A stretch of DNA of 64,000 bases from Margaritispora aquatica (GCA_007644065.1 VJWN01000032.1:242149-306148), one strand, 5' to 3'; positions 24,521 through 36,826 are shown, counted from the stretch's first letter. The notes: generated from the sequence alone by a model not told the origin. Made by a program: numbers and translations.

Positions 24521-25934
24521 GATACCGGCGCGAAAAACGATGATCTCGAGTTTGGAAAATGTGCTGCAAACAAACAAAGAAAAATCCTTTGGAAGAGAAA
24601 ACGCAGACGAGCTTGAAGCTTCCAACAACCCACACCTTCGCCATCCTACATGCTGCTGGCGTTAGACTGGCTGAATAGCTGAACAGCATGTGATACACAG
24701 TTCTCCTGAGCAGCAATGTGCAGATTGTTTGTTCCTCAATCAAGGCGCCACTGGCAACACAATTGGTTCTGGAACGGCTTTTAACCTGTCAAGTGCTCAA
24801 AGCAGAGCATCCCCCAAAATCAACCGATATGTGGTTGATGGCGTGGGAGTTGAGCGATGGGGATATGCCGCCACAACCAATAGAACCCTCGCTTTGAGCC
24901 CACGGGTATCCCTGAGACGTTGAGACAAGCAATTCATCCGCAGAATTGTGACATGCGAGGATGCAGATGTTATCGAAGAAACTGACACTGGGATGTCACC
25001 GGTAAAAGAAGCTTAAATGAAGTGATTGAGAGAACCAATCCTGAGAGGGCTCGTACGAGACCCTATGCCTATGTCCTTGCTGCTTTTTCGACTCGAACGC
25101 ATCTAGCCCTCGGCTGTTTGTCCACTTCTTATATTTTATTCAAGACAGTTCTATATTTTCTTTTTGCCAAATATCTCAACCATATGGTAGTCATTGTGCG
25201 AGACATCCTGAACAAAATCTATTGCGAAATCAGTAGAGGCACAAAAGTTGCAAAGTTCCTTTAGCGATGGTAAACGGAAAATTAAACCCACGAATGATTT
25301 TGATGTACCAAAGAGCCACCGAGCCAGCATATCGCACAGCTCACCTCCAATAAAGCACATACACACACACATTTGGGGAGATTGGCACTAGACAACCACC
25401 ACACAGCCATGGTACAAGACATTCTTGAGAAATGCACTCACTCTCAAGCGCCACAAAAACGATAGCCAAGAGATGCTTCATGTGGCTTGATGCTTCATAT
25501 TGATAGGCTTCGATTGGTGAACACCAAGCAATGGCTTCCATGCCTCGGAGAAAGTCGTGACTTCATAAAATGCTCACGAGGGAGGCTTAAGCCACGGTTT
25601 CCACAAAATGTGAAAAATGAACTCGGCGCGAAAAGTGTGTCGCAAACTCACCATGGGATTTCTATCTTTCCGATGAGCATACTCTTGCCTTCTTGAAAGT
25701 CGTGAGTGATAGCAACTGCGAATGCAGGCAGCAATCGAAAGATTATCAACAAACTGAAGTTCGTGCCTCCAAGAAATACATCACAACCTATGAGAGAACC
25801 AGGTCCAAGCCTATCAAAGCTCGTTATCAAACAGCCACTATCCACAGGTTCCGAAACATCAAAATCAATCAAGATGGAACAACCATCAAGCACCCAAAAT
25901 CGGGATAGCGATGTTCTGATTAGATCCTCAAAAC
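24521..25934. other. Divergent promoter region between the GT2-like and GH5 genes
   Basis: 1.4 kb between divergently transcribed genes. Frames present here are short and mostly lack ATG starts. No repeat recognised. Confidence 0.5.
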
Positions 25935-27179
25935 ATGACGTACAACAGATTGCTTTCTATTCTTGCTACAGCAGGCGCAGTCCTGGTATTTCTTTACTGG
26001 AATAGATTGAGTCAGGATTTTGAACTTCGAGAGCAGCAAGAAAAGTTTTGGGAGATAACGTCATCAACCCAATTTCCTAATGCTACCCTCAACTTCAATT
26101 CAACACGCTTGCCATTGAAAACCTCTGGTCGCAACGTTGTCGACAAGTACGGACAGCGTGTGAAGCTCGTTTCAGTCAATTGGTATGGAGCCTCAGATGA
26201 GCTCTTTATCCCGGGTGGTCTGGATATCCAACATCGGTCTGATATAGCTGCAACAATCAGCCGAATGGGCTTTAACAGCGTCAGACTCCCATACTCAGAT
26301 GAGATGGTGATGGATAACCCCCCCGTGCCTGAGGACCTCCTGCTAGCCAACGAGGACCTGATGGGGTTGGGAGCTCTCGATATTTATGTGGCTGTTGTTG
26401 AAAGTCTTACGGATGCAGGAATCATGGTAATTCCAAACGACCACATCTCCCAAGCGACTTGGTGTTGCGGCATAAATCTGTGCGATACAGCGTGGCACAA
26501 TGAGTATCTCGGTGCGGCATGTCGGGTTCGTCTGTCAGAAGAGCAATGGATCCAGAATTGGGAAACAGTGATGGAGAATTTTGTCTTCAATCCGATGGTC
26601 ATTGGAGCTGACCTCCGCAACGAGCCAAGAGGACTATGGGGAACAATGTCGTGGGGAAAGTGGGCTACAGCAGCAGAGAAAGCTGGGAATCGCCTCCTTG
26701 CCCTTCGTGAAGACTGGTTAATTTTCGTCGAAGGCGTATCTTCCTCGAATGACTTATCTGAAGTCCGAAGTCGACCTGTTGTTCTAGATGTTGCAAGCCG
26801 AGTTGTCTACTCAGCACATGTATACTCTTGGTCGGGATGGGGAAATTTAGAAGGAATGTATGCGAAGCGTCCATATGAGTCTTTTTCGGCATCGATGTTT
26901 CACAATTGGGGTTATCTCCTCGATAATGACATGGCTCCCGTGTGGGTGGGAGAGTTCGGTGGACCGCATCTTCCAGGAGCGGGTGATTTGCATTACTGGA
27001 GGAATTTGATAGAATATCTCGAAGCCGTCGATGCAGATTTCGGGTACTGGGCTCTGAATCCACGAAAACCACACAACTATGAGAACGAGACCTATGGTCT
27101 ACTAGAAGATGACTGGCAAACCCCGATCCTAGATTATCGACTGAGGGATATGTTGAGGTTGGGCGGTAGCATTCCATGA
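25935..27179 (+). CDS. Glycoside hydrolase family 5 protein with N-terminal membrane anchor
   Basis: Intronless, ATG at 25935, 414 aa. A hydrophobic segment at residues 6-22 (LLSILATAGAVLVFLYW) with no obvious cleavage site suggests a type II membrane anchor. The (beta/alpha)8 landmarks of GH5 follow: VSVNWYGASDELF, MGFNSVRLPYSDEM, the catalytic acid/base in GADLRNEPRG (Glu about 230), a His-Tyr strand (VYSAHVYSW) and the nucleophile in VWVGEFGG (Glu about 340), then FGYWALNPRKP. Two Cys pairs (WCC, LCD) probably make disulfides. GH5 enzymes cleave beta-glucans, mannans or glucosylceramide-like substrates; the subfamily cannot be fixed by eye, though the fold resembles endoglucanase-type members. 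Catalytic residues are present, so an active enzyme is expected. Confidence 0.88.
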   Translation: MTYNRLLSILATAGAVLVFLYWNRLSQDFELREQQEKFWEITSSTQFPNATLNFNSTRLPLKTSGRNVVDKYGQRVKLVSVNWYGASDELFIPGGLDIQHRSDIAATISRMGFNSVRLPYSDEMVMDNPPVPEDLLLANEDLMGLGALDIYVAVVESLTDAGIMVIPNDHISQATWCCGINLCDTAWHNEYLGAACRVRLSEEQWIQNWETVMENFVFNPMVIGADLRNEPRGLWGTMSWGKWATAAEKAGNRLLALREDWLIFVEGVSSSNDLSEVRSRPVVLDVASRVVYSAHVYSWSGWGNLEGMYAKRPYESFSASMFHNWGYLLDNDMAPVWVGEFGGPHLPGAGDLHYWRNLIEYLEAVDADFGYWALNPRKPHNYENETYGLLEDDWQTPILDYRLRDMLRLGGSIP

Positions 27180-27397
27180 GATGTGGGCGTTTCCCAAGTT
27201 GACCAAATTTTATTGCCATAGACTAGATGATGGAAAGGCTGTTGAAAAGGTTACGAGGCGAGATTGCATTCGCCAGAAACGCACATTGACATAAAGTACA
27301 ATTTATTGAAAAATCCGTATGATAGAACGAGCAAAGAAGGCAGCCAAACTACCTTAGTCATGTTGTTTTGGCCAATTCATGACTAACGTAAGGTTCC

Positions 27398-28372
27398 TTA
27401 TGCAAATTCTTGTCCGAAATCGAGAGAAACAAACCGGAACTTGATAGGCTCTAGAATCCTAGTTTTCTCTCCACCCAATGGATCTTTGCCGTGATAATCA
27501 TGTGTTTGGAGTGTTCGGACGTAACTTCTCACATATGCACAATGCTTCTCCCTTTTCTTCCGAGCAGTGAGATGTTGAAAGCTCATCTCTTGGTCATTCC
27601 CTTTGTCGCACTCGTGTATTCCATTATCAAACACAATGCACATCTCTTTCCATGCTGCCAAATGATTCCGCATGACCTGATGGGCTTCTGTAGACCATTC
27701 CTCTGAGGGAATATTCAAAAATACCTTTGAATCAAAGGCCAGATACTGGATACTTGCCGAAGATTCATCTTCAAGAAAAGCAGTAAATATCTTGCGAGAA
27801 TTTGCATTTCTTCGTTCCACTCTGCGTATGTACTCTGTTGTCCAAGAGCCATTGTAAGGATCAAGGGTCGTGATTGCGGACATGAAAGGTAGATAAATGA
27901 TGTCTTGAGTGAAGTTGATGTAGGTCTGGAACGCATACGAGGCATTTGTAGCCTCCAGATATGCTAGGCGAGATTCTGTAGATGTGTATAACAAAGGGGA
28001 TACATCTTGGTTTGAGATGAATTCTCCATGGCGTCTATCCACACAGTGAATGCGAGGCTGCAAATGGGTTGTGGGGATGGACAGTCGCCAGATTTTCAAT
28101 CGCAACTCCACAGGCAACTGAGGGAAGACTTGAAAGCCTTTATCTCGAAGCTCTTGGCTTTGACAAATGGCAGCTCGAATGAAGGCAGACTGTTCTAGGG
28201 CTTGGAGCGCAGATATCCATGCGATTTTTGCGGAAAGTTCGAGTTGGAGGAGCTGAGGGAGGCTGTAATGCTCGCACTCTTTCAGGTGACAGAGTCGCCG
28301 AAGCTCAGCATTGATAGACTGACTACGCTGTATGTTCCTCTCATCCAAATCAGAATGGTTAAGAATCTTCAT
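27398..28372 (-). CDS. 2EXR-domain protein
   Basis: Single exon, first ATG at 28372 (MKILNHSDL), 324 aa. The central segment FQVFPQLPVELRLKIWRLSIP is the 2EXR motif, followed as usual by the strand RIHCVD and a stretch ending in SRLAYLEATNASYAF. The rest of the family pattern is present (a mid-protein YLAFDSKVF strand). 2EXR proteins are common in multiple copies in filamentous ascomycetes and their molecular role is unknown. An N-terminal helical region of about 90 residues precedes the domain. Confidence 0.8.
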   Translation of the reverse strand: MKILNHSDLDERNIQRSQSINAELRRLCHLKECEHYSLPQLLQLELSAKIAWISALQALEQSAFIRAAICQSQELRDKGFQVFPQLPVELRLKIWRLSIPTTHLQPRIHCVDRRHGEFISNQDVSPLLYTSTESRLAYLEATNASYAFQTYINFTQDIIYLPFMSAITTLDPYNGSWTTEYIRRVERRNANSRKIFTAFLEDESSASIQYLAFDSKVFLNIPSEEWSTEAHQVMRNHLAAWKEMCIVFDNGIHECDKGNDQEMSFQHLTARKKREKHCAYVRSYVRTLQTHDYHGKDPLGGEKTRILEPIKFRFVSLDFGQEFA

Positions 28373-29189
28373 TGCGCACTTGAGAAAACGTATTTCCAAG
28401 TTGCTGCAAGCTGTGAAATAGCGGAGTTACCAAATCTCCTAACCCCGCTTCAAATAAGCCGGTCAAATCTCCAAGGGCTTCGGGCGCCGATTGCAGTTAG
28501 CAGGAGGTAAAATATTACCAAATGAGACCTTATGATATCCAAACCACACTAAATCATCTCCCCGTACAAACACCAAAAGATATATATTTGGAAACAAACA
28601 AGAAGACGCAATCGATTGTCGCCTCGTGAATAGGATACCAACACTTGCGAGGTTGAAGGTTGAGAAGGATTCAGCCGATCCAGCTTGTGATGAGGAGCTT
28701 AAGTCTCGGTACTCTGCATGCTAACTCTGACTTGAAGCTGGGCACTTGAACACAATTCTCGGTTTCGGGTCCGGATTCGGATCCGGATGCAATTCCCAGG
28801 CTCGACTGACACACCTCTCATAGTTTGTCTTCGGTTCAGCTGTCCACCTTAATGTTGACCCCAAATTCACCATTGTCAGGAATATGTGATTATCTCCACC
28901 AATGGATCACTCAGAGCCAATATCTCTAATAAGCTCTCCTGCTGAGCGCCCAGTATTTTCCTACTAGCGGTCGTGTAGGGGACTTGTCGGCCTACTCCAT
29001 ATGCTTGAAAGCGACCGTCTGTTTGAGTATTACAGCTCCCCATATATATATTGATACATCGGAACCTCTAAATCCGGGCTCCTTATTTGGTTGGCTTCAG
29101 TCGCGAATCAAAGCCGGGCAGCTATCGCATCCAGAAGCCATATTGAGCCTCAGCAGCAATTTTACAAACCATGAGGCTAGAAAGTCTAG
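28373..29189. other. Intergenic region
   Basis: No supported gene. A GA/CC-rich patch (TCCGGATTCGGATCCGGATG) lies near 28768-28788. It precedes the bZIP relic, whose start codon was not found here. Confidence 0.5.
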
Positions 29190-30054
29190 TCAAATTCCTG
29201 TTCAGCTGAGGTATCAGCAAGAAGAAGCTCTCATGTGGAAGACAGTTGGACGGGTATTGTGAGTGCTGCTGAAAGGAGAAGGTTGCAGAGCCGATTGAAT
29301 CATCAGTCACCGTGAAAATCCAACTGGTTGGAGCTGTGCTTCTACAGGGGGGAGGATTTGCAAACTGTTTTACTGATTTGACTATTGTAGACAAAAGGCG
29401 TGCAGATGAGTCTAAAATGACACGAGTTAATATGAGCGCTGACGAGAACTTGAACTTTGAGACAATCAACTCGCAAATCCAGACAGAAGACACTCCCTCA
29501 ATTCTTATTTCCGATTTCTTTGATCATGCTAGGAATGATCACCTCTTGCTCTCTTGTACTAAGCGAACCTCGTCACACAGCTTCTCATTTCATAGCTGAG
29601 CCAGCTCATATTTCGATTCGGACTGCTTTCTTCCCAAACTTTTGTACTTGGCTCTCCGCGTATCAATCAGCCATTTACCCTGGTACAGTTCAATGTCCTC
29701 GGGGCTGTCATTAGCAATACCGTTGCGTTAGACTTTGGAACTGCTTGGGCGGATGATGAGGACGCCATATCTCCCTTCATCTCGAACTCTGATTCTGGTA
29801 GACATCACGAACCTCATTCGCCAATGCCAACGTCACTGCTACCAACTACTCTTCATCTCACAATCCCATATCATCCGTGGATTGATCCATTCCCATTCCC
29901 ATTCCCTAGAATGCGAGAAGAACTGCTTGTTGCCAAGATGGGCGATGGCTATGATGAGTGGGAGCTCAGTAATGACCTGATTGACTTCTGTAATGTCACA
30001 AACAATAAAATGGGCTTCCTAGTCTAAACAGATCTCTGGAATCCCGCTAGTTAG
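29190..30054 (+). pseudogene. Relic of a bZIP transcription factor with DUF3425 C-terminal domain
   Basis: At 29241 the plus strand reads DSWTGIVSAAERRRLQSRLN, the start of the basic region of bZIP-DUF3425 regulators, but the frame closes at TGA within six codons and no ATG precedes it (TAG at 29187). After about 300 bp without a clean exon, 29641-30024 reads the DUF3425 core: LGSPRINQPFTLVQFNVLGA, ISNTVALDF, IPYHPWIDPFPFP and MREELL. A TAA at 30025 and a TAG at 30052 interrupt the expected tail; LWNPAS between them still matches the normal WDPSGW-type ending. The order of blocks is right, so this is one decayed gene. A short functional protein from the 3' exon cannot be excluded. Confidence 0.72.
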
Positions 30055-31084
30055 GAAGGAAGCGAACATTTTCACAAAAATAGAGGTGGGTTGTGAAAGG
30101 TTGTACAGAATTAGTGGTCAGTACTAATTCTTGGAGAAAAAAAGAGGCGAGGATGATCTGGTATGGGAGATGTGAAATCGGCTATTGGAGATATGAAGTC
30201 GGTTATTGGATTTGTGGTGTAGAATTCAATGCGCTCACACGCTCAAACAGAACTTCCTCCCTTGTGCCTGTAGTCTCACGGGCCACACTTACACAGATAA
30301 TGCGGAGATCAATTTAGCCTAAACTTAATGAGAAGGCCCTCTTCACCCCCGCCTTTCTCCGAGCCTACCGGGATACATGTTTACTGGTACCTATAACCGA
30401 TGAAATCGAGTATTGCGTGTGCTTGGATAAATCCGGGGAGTATCATTCGATATCTGTTCAATGATTGGATTTCACTTTTTGTTTTGCATTTATCCCTTTA
30501 TCCCCGCACAAGCTTCGTTCCTCCACCCCACACTAAGCGAGTCGCCTTCATGTTAATCCGCAAAGTACCGCACATCTACCTTTTATCCGGTGCCGTTTAG
30601 TATCATAGCTTCTCTGGGGTATCTTTACTATGCATCATACTACTCTATTGACCCTGCGAGCTTGCAGATCTCGCTACTTTTTGACACACTTCATGGAGCT
30701 TCCAACCCCCATTCTCGTTTGACATCTTGATTGGAGCGATGCTTATGCTGTGCTGGATCACATTCAATACCTCTCCATAAGAGAGCTAATCAGACAAGAG
30801 CTTTCAATCCACAATACCAATGAACTGAGCCTTACCAAGCTTTCTCTTCGGCCCTTTTCAGAGCATAAGTATGACATTTAACCATGTCATTATCCGGAGA
30901 CGATGAGATGAAAGCGGTAGCTATTCACCAATCATGCATTTGTTCGTATGAAAGCTCCTCGAAGTATTTTTATATATCGGTACTCGCCACGAGACATTTC
31001 TTCATGCTTCAAGGAACTTCGACTTTGCTTTCTTATCTGTATTTGCCTCTCTAGTGGGCTCAATATCAATCTCCAATTCGAACA
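30055..31084. other. Intergenic region upstream of the sugar transporter
   Basis: No supported gene. The last 300 bp should hold the promoter and leader of the MFS gene at 31085. Confidence 0.5.
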
Positions 31085-33133
31085 ATGGTTGCAGCAGCAC
31101 CTGCACCCGGCATTTACGATGCTGCTCTCCTTCGTCGCCAAGCTCTGATGGGCAAATCAGGACCTGGTGCTCTCATCAAGAATGGTCGAGTCTTCATGGT
31201 AGCAATGTTCGCCTGTATTGGAGGTCTTCTATATGGTATGTGATTCCGGATTTTCACCACTGCTATCTTCACTAACACAGACAGGATATAACCAAGGAGT
31301 GTTCTCCGGAGTTCTAACCATGCCATCTTTCCAGTCTCACATGGGAAATTATGCTGGCGATGATCCAGCCAATCAATCTCGCAAAGGATGGCTCACATCC
31401 ATTCTCGAACTTGGTGCTTGGATTGGTGCACTGCTATCTGGTTTCATGGCTGAAGTTGCGTCGAGAAAATACGGCATTCTTATCGCTACTGGAGTATTTA
31501 TCGTTGGTGTCGTTGTTCAGGCGACAGCCATGTCTGGTGGACACAGTGCAATTCTTGGTGGCCGTTTCATAACGTAGGTGCTTCTCAAGTCAAACCAGAT
31601 AAGCTCAATCTGCTCACAAATTACAGTGGTATGGGAGTCGGTTCTCTCTCCATGATTGTGCCTATGTACAACGCCGAAGTTGCACCTCCTGAGGTCCGTG
31701 GATCCTTGATTGCCCTCCAGCAGTTAGCCATCTGCTTTGGAATCATGATCTCTTTCTGGATTGACTACGGCACCAATTATATTGGTGGCACAGGCTCGAC
31801 TCAAAAGGATGCCGCTTGGCTTGTGCCGATTTGTCTGCAGTTATTTCCTGCCATAATTCTTTTTGGTGGTATTCTCTTCATGCCGTTTTCTCCTCGTTGG
31901 TTAGTCCACCACGGACGCGAAGCTGAAGCCCGAAACGTGCTTGCATCCCTTCGAGGACTGCCCCAAGACCATGAGTTGGTTGAGCTTGAGTTTCTGGAGA
32001 TCAAAGCTCAGTCCCTCTTCGAGAAGAGAACAGTCGCTGAGCATTGGCCTCATCTGGGAGAGCTTACTGTGTGGAATATCTTCAAGTTGCAGTTTGTTGC
32101 CATTGGCTCTCTATTCCGGACCAAGGCGATGTTTAAGCGAGTTATTGTGGCTACAGTCACTATGTTCTTCCAACAGTGGACTGGTATCAACGCAATCTTG
32201 TACTATGCTCCTACTATTTTTAAGAGCTTAGGTTTGTCCGGAAATACCATCTCACTGCTTGCCACTGGAGTTGTTGGTATTGTAATGGTGAGTTGAGGCT
32301 TTTTTTTTACTTTTGTCAGTGTCAGACACATTTTCAGACTGTTCAACTCGTGCTCTCTTTCTCTCCAAAAACTTGTATCATTGGTTTCTCGTAATTTCTA
32401 ATGGTATTACGCAGTTCATAGCCACAATCCCATCGGTTCTCTACATCGACAAAATCGGCCGCAAGCCTATGCTCACCATTGGCGCACTTGGCATGGGAGC
32501 GTGTCACATCGTGATCGCTGCCATTGTAGCCACCTACCGCGACTCCTGGCCTGAGCATAAAGCAGCTGGCTGGGCTGCCGTGGTAATGGTTTGGCTCTTC
32601 ATTGTGCATTTCGGTTACAGTTGGGGACCATGTGCGTGGATCATCGTTGCTGAGATCTGGCCGCTGAGCAATCGTCCTTATGGTATTGCGCTGGGAGCGA
32701 GTAGTAATTGGATGAACAACTTTATTGTTGGGCAGGTACGTTTTCTCCGCTAGAAGTTCCAAACTCCGCAATTGTTGGAACTTTTAGTCTCTGATGTTTT
32801 TGCGGTCTGAATCGAGACTGACATCGAAAACAGGTGACACCAGATATGATCACGAGCATCTCATACGGAACATATCTGCTCTTTGGATGCTTGACCTTCC
32901 TTGGCGCAGCATTCGTGTGGTTTTTCGTCCCTGAGACCAAGCGTTTGACATTAGAGGAGATGGATGTCATATTTGGCAGCGAAGGTATAGCTCAAGCAGA
33001 TCTTGAAAGAATGCAGGAGATTAATCATGAAATTGGTTTGGATGCCTTGTTGAGATTGGGAGCTGTTGGGACTGCAGAGATGAGGGATGAGAAAGAGAAG
33101 GTGGAGGAGGAGAAGGAGATGCATGTTGAGTGA
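31085..33133 (+). CDS. MFS sugar transporter (sugar:H+ symporter type)
   Basis: Five exons, 31085-31235, 31285-31573, 31627-32287, 32415-32735 and 32834-33133, give 573 aa with 12 predicted helices. Family motifs are present: YGYNQGVFSGVL in TM1, RKYGILIATGVF after TM2 (loop 2-3 motif), GRFITGMGVGSLSMIVPMYNAEVAPPEVRGSL (spanning the PxYxxExAPxxxRG signature), FFQQWTGINAILYYAPTIF in TM7, IDKIGRKP in loop 8-9 and PETKRLTLEEMD at the C-terminus. These match Sugar_tr transporters moving monosaccharides across the plasma membrane with protons. The 127-nt third intron is the longest. It is convergent with the MFS gene at 33626-35299. The substrate cannot be named. Confidence 0.92.
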
Positions 33134-33625
33134 TCGAAACTGGTATGGAGGGAGCTGAGAGATGGCAAAATGTGAATGAGGTTTCGTAATGAATTGATAC
33201 GAATAATGATGAGCTGAGCTATGAATTTCTTTGATCCCAAAAGGTATCTTCCTTTAAGTCTGCGCGGTTGTTGCTCGCTCAATTTCTTCTGATAATTGAG
33301 GCAGAAGGAGTCTTGGACCATCGTATGCTCATGATTGGTCCTGCGAAACCTAGAAATCATAACCAAATTCCTTGTTAGTCTTACCGTCGTCATTTCCTTT
33401 GTGCTTGTATTAGTCAGTGTTATCTCTTTTGACTGCGCGTTTCATAAGGTAGTAATTCTACATAAACTTTGTGAGAGGACTTGAGAACACTTTTACAAAT
33501 AAGTCAAGTTTAAAAAGACTGAAGTATGCGTTTCTCTGGTGCTATATCTACTAAAATTCGTTCCCTCCGTATCAAGACATTGCCTACATTCCTTCCCAGA
33601 CACCGAAAGAAACCCAATTGCGAAA
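33134..33625. other. Convergent intergenic region between two MFS genes
   Basis: It should contain both 3' UTRs. Nothing else recognised. Confidence 0.5.
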
Positions 33626-35299
33626 TCAAGGCTTCCATCTGAAAGCAGGATGCTTCCAGTCCAAATCCTGAATCTGCTTCTGACTCATCTCATTCAACGC
33701 CGCCATTTCAGTCCTCATATCCTTCTTATCTCTCTTCGTGTTATCAAACGTCATCCAAGCCAGAAGAGCGATACTAATCAACAGAATGGTTGAGCTCGTT
33801 GCAAGATTCAATCCATTGCCAATAGGGTAATTTGGTTTATCGGATGATAGGAATGACCAAGTTGAGATTAGCCCTCCAATATTACCAAACATGACGTTTG
33901 TGCTGATGGCTGTAGAGCGCGCAGTATCAGAGACAACGTTGGCTGAGACTTGAGCGTTGCAAAGAGCACCGAATGAGTATGCGCCCGCAGCGATGATGAA
34001 GGTCGCAGCATAGCGAGCCTGGCCGGATGTGGTGGCCAAAAAGATGATGTATCCGATCATGATGAGGGGCGCGGAAACGATGAAGAAGATGTTGCGACGA
34101 TCGATGCGGGATGACAGGTATGAGAAAGCGAGGACAAAGACTCCACCGAAAACGTAAGGTGGTACTGTTTGAAGTTGGAGCTGGATGGTGGTCTTCTTGG
34201 GGTAGATTGTCTTAACGATGGTGGGGGCAAAGAAGGCGAGCCCTTGGACCGTGATGTTGTTCAACAGGAAGATCATCGCTGTTGAGATTGTGACGGGTGA
34301 AAACATGCCTCTCATGAGTTTGGTCATGTCAATCTTGTCCAGGACTTCGGTCGTAGCGACACGCTCTGACTTGACGCGAGAGATGGCGAGATCTTTCTCT
34401 TCCTCTGAGAGCCAGCGTGCGGAAGCAGGTCGGTCGGTGAGCGTGAAGAATGCAATGATTGACAACAAGCATGTGATGATGCCTTCAATGACAAAGATCA
34501 TGCGCCACGTGTGGACGGATCCAAAGCTGTTCAGTTTGAGAATGCCCGAGGCAAGAAGACCACCAAAAGCACCGGCAAGAGGAGCGGCAACGATGTACAT
34601 CGATAAACGGAAGGCGAGTTCGCTGCGTCGATACCAACGAGAGAGGTAGTAGGCGATGCCAGGCATCATGCCAGCCTCCGCGATACCGAGGACAAATCGA
34701 ACACCGCAGATCTGTGCCTTAGTGTGCACAAATCCTGTGCAAATGGAGGCGATACCAAAGGCAAGCGAGATGGCGGGAATGAACCATCCTGGACCAATGA
34801 TCTTGCACAAGACGTTTGAGGGAATCTCGAAAACAATGTATGAGATGTAGAAGACCGATAGCACAACGTTGTAGTCCGTTCCTACTAATTTCAGATCCGT
34901 TTCCAGGCCAGCAAGTCTGGCGTTACCTAAAGTCGGACGACGTTAGATAGGAACGTTTTGTAAATTCGGATGGTACATTGTGTTTACCAATATTGGCTCG
35001 ATCAATGAAGCAGAATAGGTAGAGCATAAACACAGTTGGAATGATCATGATATCGATCTTCCTTCGCAGCTTGGCTTCGGCATCTTTGTCGAAGTGCACG
35101 AGCGGATTTCCGTACCTGAACACTGTTAGTGGACGATGACCAAACGACGATGGAAAACCTACAAATCAGTAGCAACATGCCCTCTCTCTGCAGCCTCATG
35201 GGCAGTCTCTTCGTGCAAGACTTCTGCTTTCTCACCAGGACTATCTGGAGATCGATCGGTAGAGACCTGTCTCTCTTCAACAGTATTGTCTTTCGTCAT
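33626..35299 (-). CDS. MFS transporter, anion:cation symporter (allantoate/nicotinate permease-like)
   Basis: Three exons, 35299-35163, 35115-34988 and 34926-33626, with introns of 47 and 61 nt give 521 aa. The N-terminal tail is acidic; then KLRRKIDIMIIPTVFMLYLF and IDRANIGNARLAGLETDL form the TM1 region and first loop typical of Dal5/Tna1-type permeases. EIPSNVLCKIIGPGWFIPA and GIAEAGMMPGIAYYLSRWYRRSELAFR are the next signature blocks, and TWRMIFVIEG and LTDRPASARWLSEEEK mark the middle loop. Twelve helices are expected. Members carry carboxylates, allantoate, vitamins or amides with protons; the ligand here is unknown. The mid-intron acceptor was chosen because only it keeps the frame. Confidence 0.9.
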
Positions 35300-36278
35300 G
35301 ATTGTCGCCTTCAGAGGAACCTTGGAGAGATGGAGGGGAGATGGGACTGGAGCAAGCGACTGTTCCAAGATGAAAGCTGGGGAGACTGGGTATTATAGAA
35401 TGTGAGTGCACTTGCATGCGTATTAATATGTGAGATTCCTGGCAAGTAAAACCTGGGGGAAAGTAGCTGTGTCCGGGGGAGTGGGCCAGCCACCTGAAGT
35501 CGGGGAAAGATTTATTACCGTAGGTCACTCCCGATTGTCTGTGCAGACCGTTCCCTAGGAAGCATGAGAGAGACATGTTGAATTCCCTCCGGCATGGGAC
35601 CGACATTATGATTGATCTGACTCGAGTGACCAATGATATTCACTTCTTATAGGAGGTAGTCTTGATTCCCAGGCGAGGGACATGGACGGGGAACGTGGTG
35701 GAGAGAAGACCGCTGCAGGTGATTCTTGGCACTATAACGCCCCCTCATCCAGATTCAGACGGAGTCCGATGGAGAGTCAACGATCTGGTTGGATGTGACG
35801 AGCCCCATGTCAAGCCTTCGATGTGCATTGTCCAACGACATATGCTCCGTTGCGTGGCCAGTGACTTGGCGAGTTTTGGGCTGGGGAAGCGAAAGGGATG
35901 TATGGGGCAACAGAACAAACCATCCAGACAATCCAGACAACCTCACAACCTAAATTTGCGGGGGAAGCTCAGCCAAGAACTCGGTAGAACAAGACGGCTT
36001 TTGTTTTGGTGGTCTTGATGAAGAGCTAGGCAGGTACAGCTAAGGCCTTAGGTGAAATCAGTAACTTCAAGTCACTCACGTCCCAACAAACGAACGTAAC
36101 GATTCTACCTTATTAATTATTATTGGAATTGCATGCATGGTGGTGGTGTCTGAGCATTGCATCGCACGTATTGGCAAGGAAGGGAGAATGTTGGTATTTC
36201 CATTTGAGGAAACAGGCGATGAAATGCAAGGCAAGGTAATATAGATAAGAACCTAAGCTGAATATCAATGCTCTGGAG

Positions 36279-36414
36279 TGTATTGTAATGTAGAGTCCCA
36301 TGCCACCACATGCAGAGCTTAGCTAAGCAGAGCTCATGATGTATTATACAGTGGTGGTGTGTATTGTATTGTACAATCGCATGTCACTACATGCAGAGCT
36401 TAGTTGAGCAGAGC
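36279..36414 (+). repeat. Degenerate tandem duplication, period about 80 bp
   Basis: Two copies (about 36279-36334 and 36358-36414) share GTATTGTA, CCACATGCAGAGCTTAG / CTACATGCAGAGCTTAG and AGCAGAGC, with several substitutions. This looks like an old local duplication. Confidence 0.6.
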
Positions 36415-36782
36415 ATAGGGCATGGATAGGACGTGGAGGGAGATACATGAAGTGGTAATGGTAGCCACGATCGGTAATGGGTGGATGGCAACAATGAAGG
36501 TGGTAAGATCTAAACATAACTCAACCGTCAGATAGGTTTAGTCATTGTGCACATAACCTGCTACGTATATCTTATGCTTTTCATTTTTTTTTTTTTTAGT
36601 ATGAAGATCTATGAAGTACTCGTACCCAGCTCAGTAGGGATATCATCGGTACCGAGTGTATCAGAATAGGCATCTAGATTCTTACAGGATACTACCTATC
36701 TTTGGACTAGATTGAACTAATATCATGAGACCAGGTTGATGAGGTACGGTACGTGCGGTGAGTGGTAAAAGAAGATGCATCT

Positions 36783-36826
36783 GGTGATGGGTGATGGGTG
36801 ATGGGTGATGGGTGATGAGTGATGGG
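36783..36826 (+). repeat. Tandem heptamer (GATGGGT)n
   Basis: About five nearly perfect copies with one variant (GATGAGT). Confidence 0.85.
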
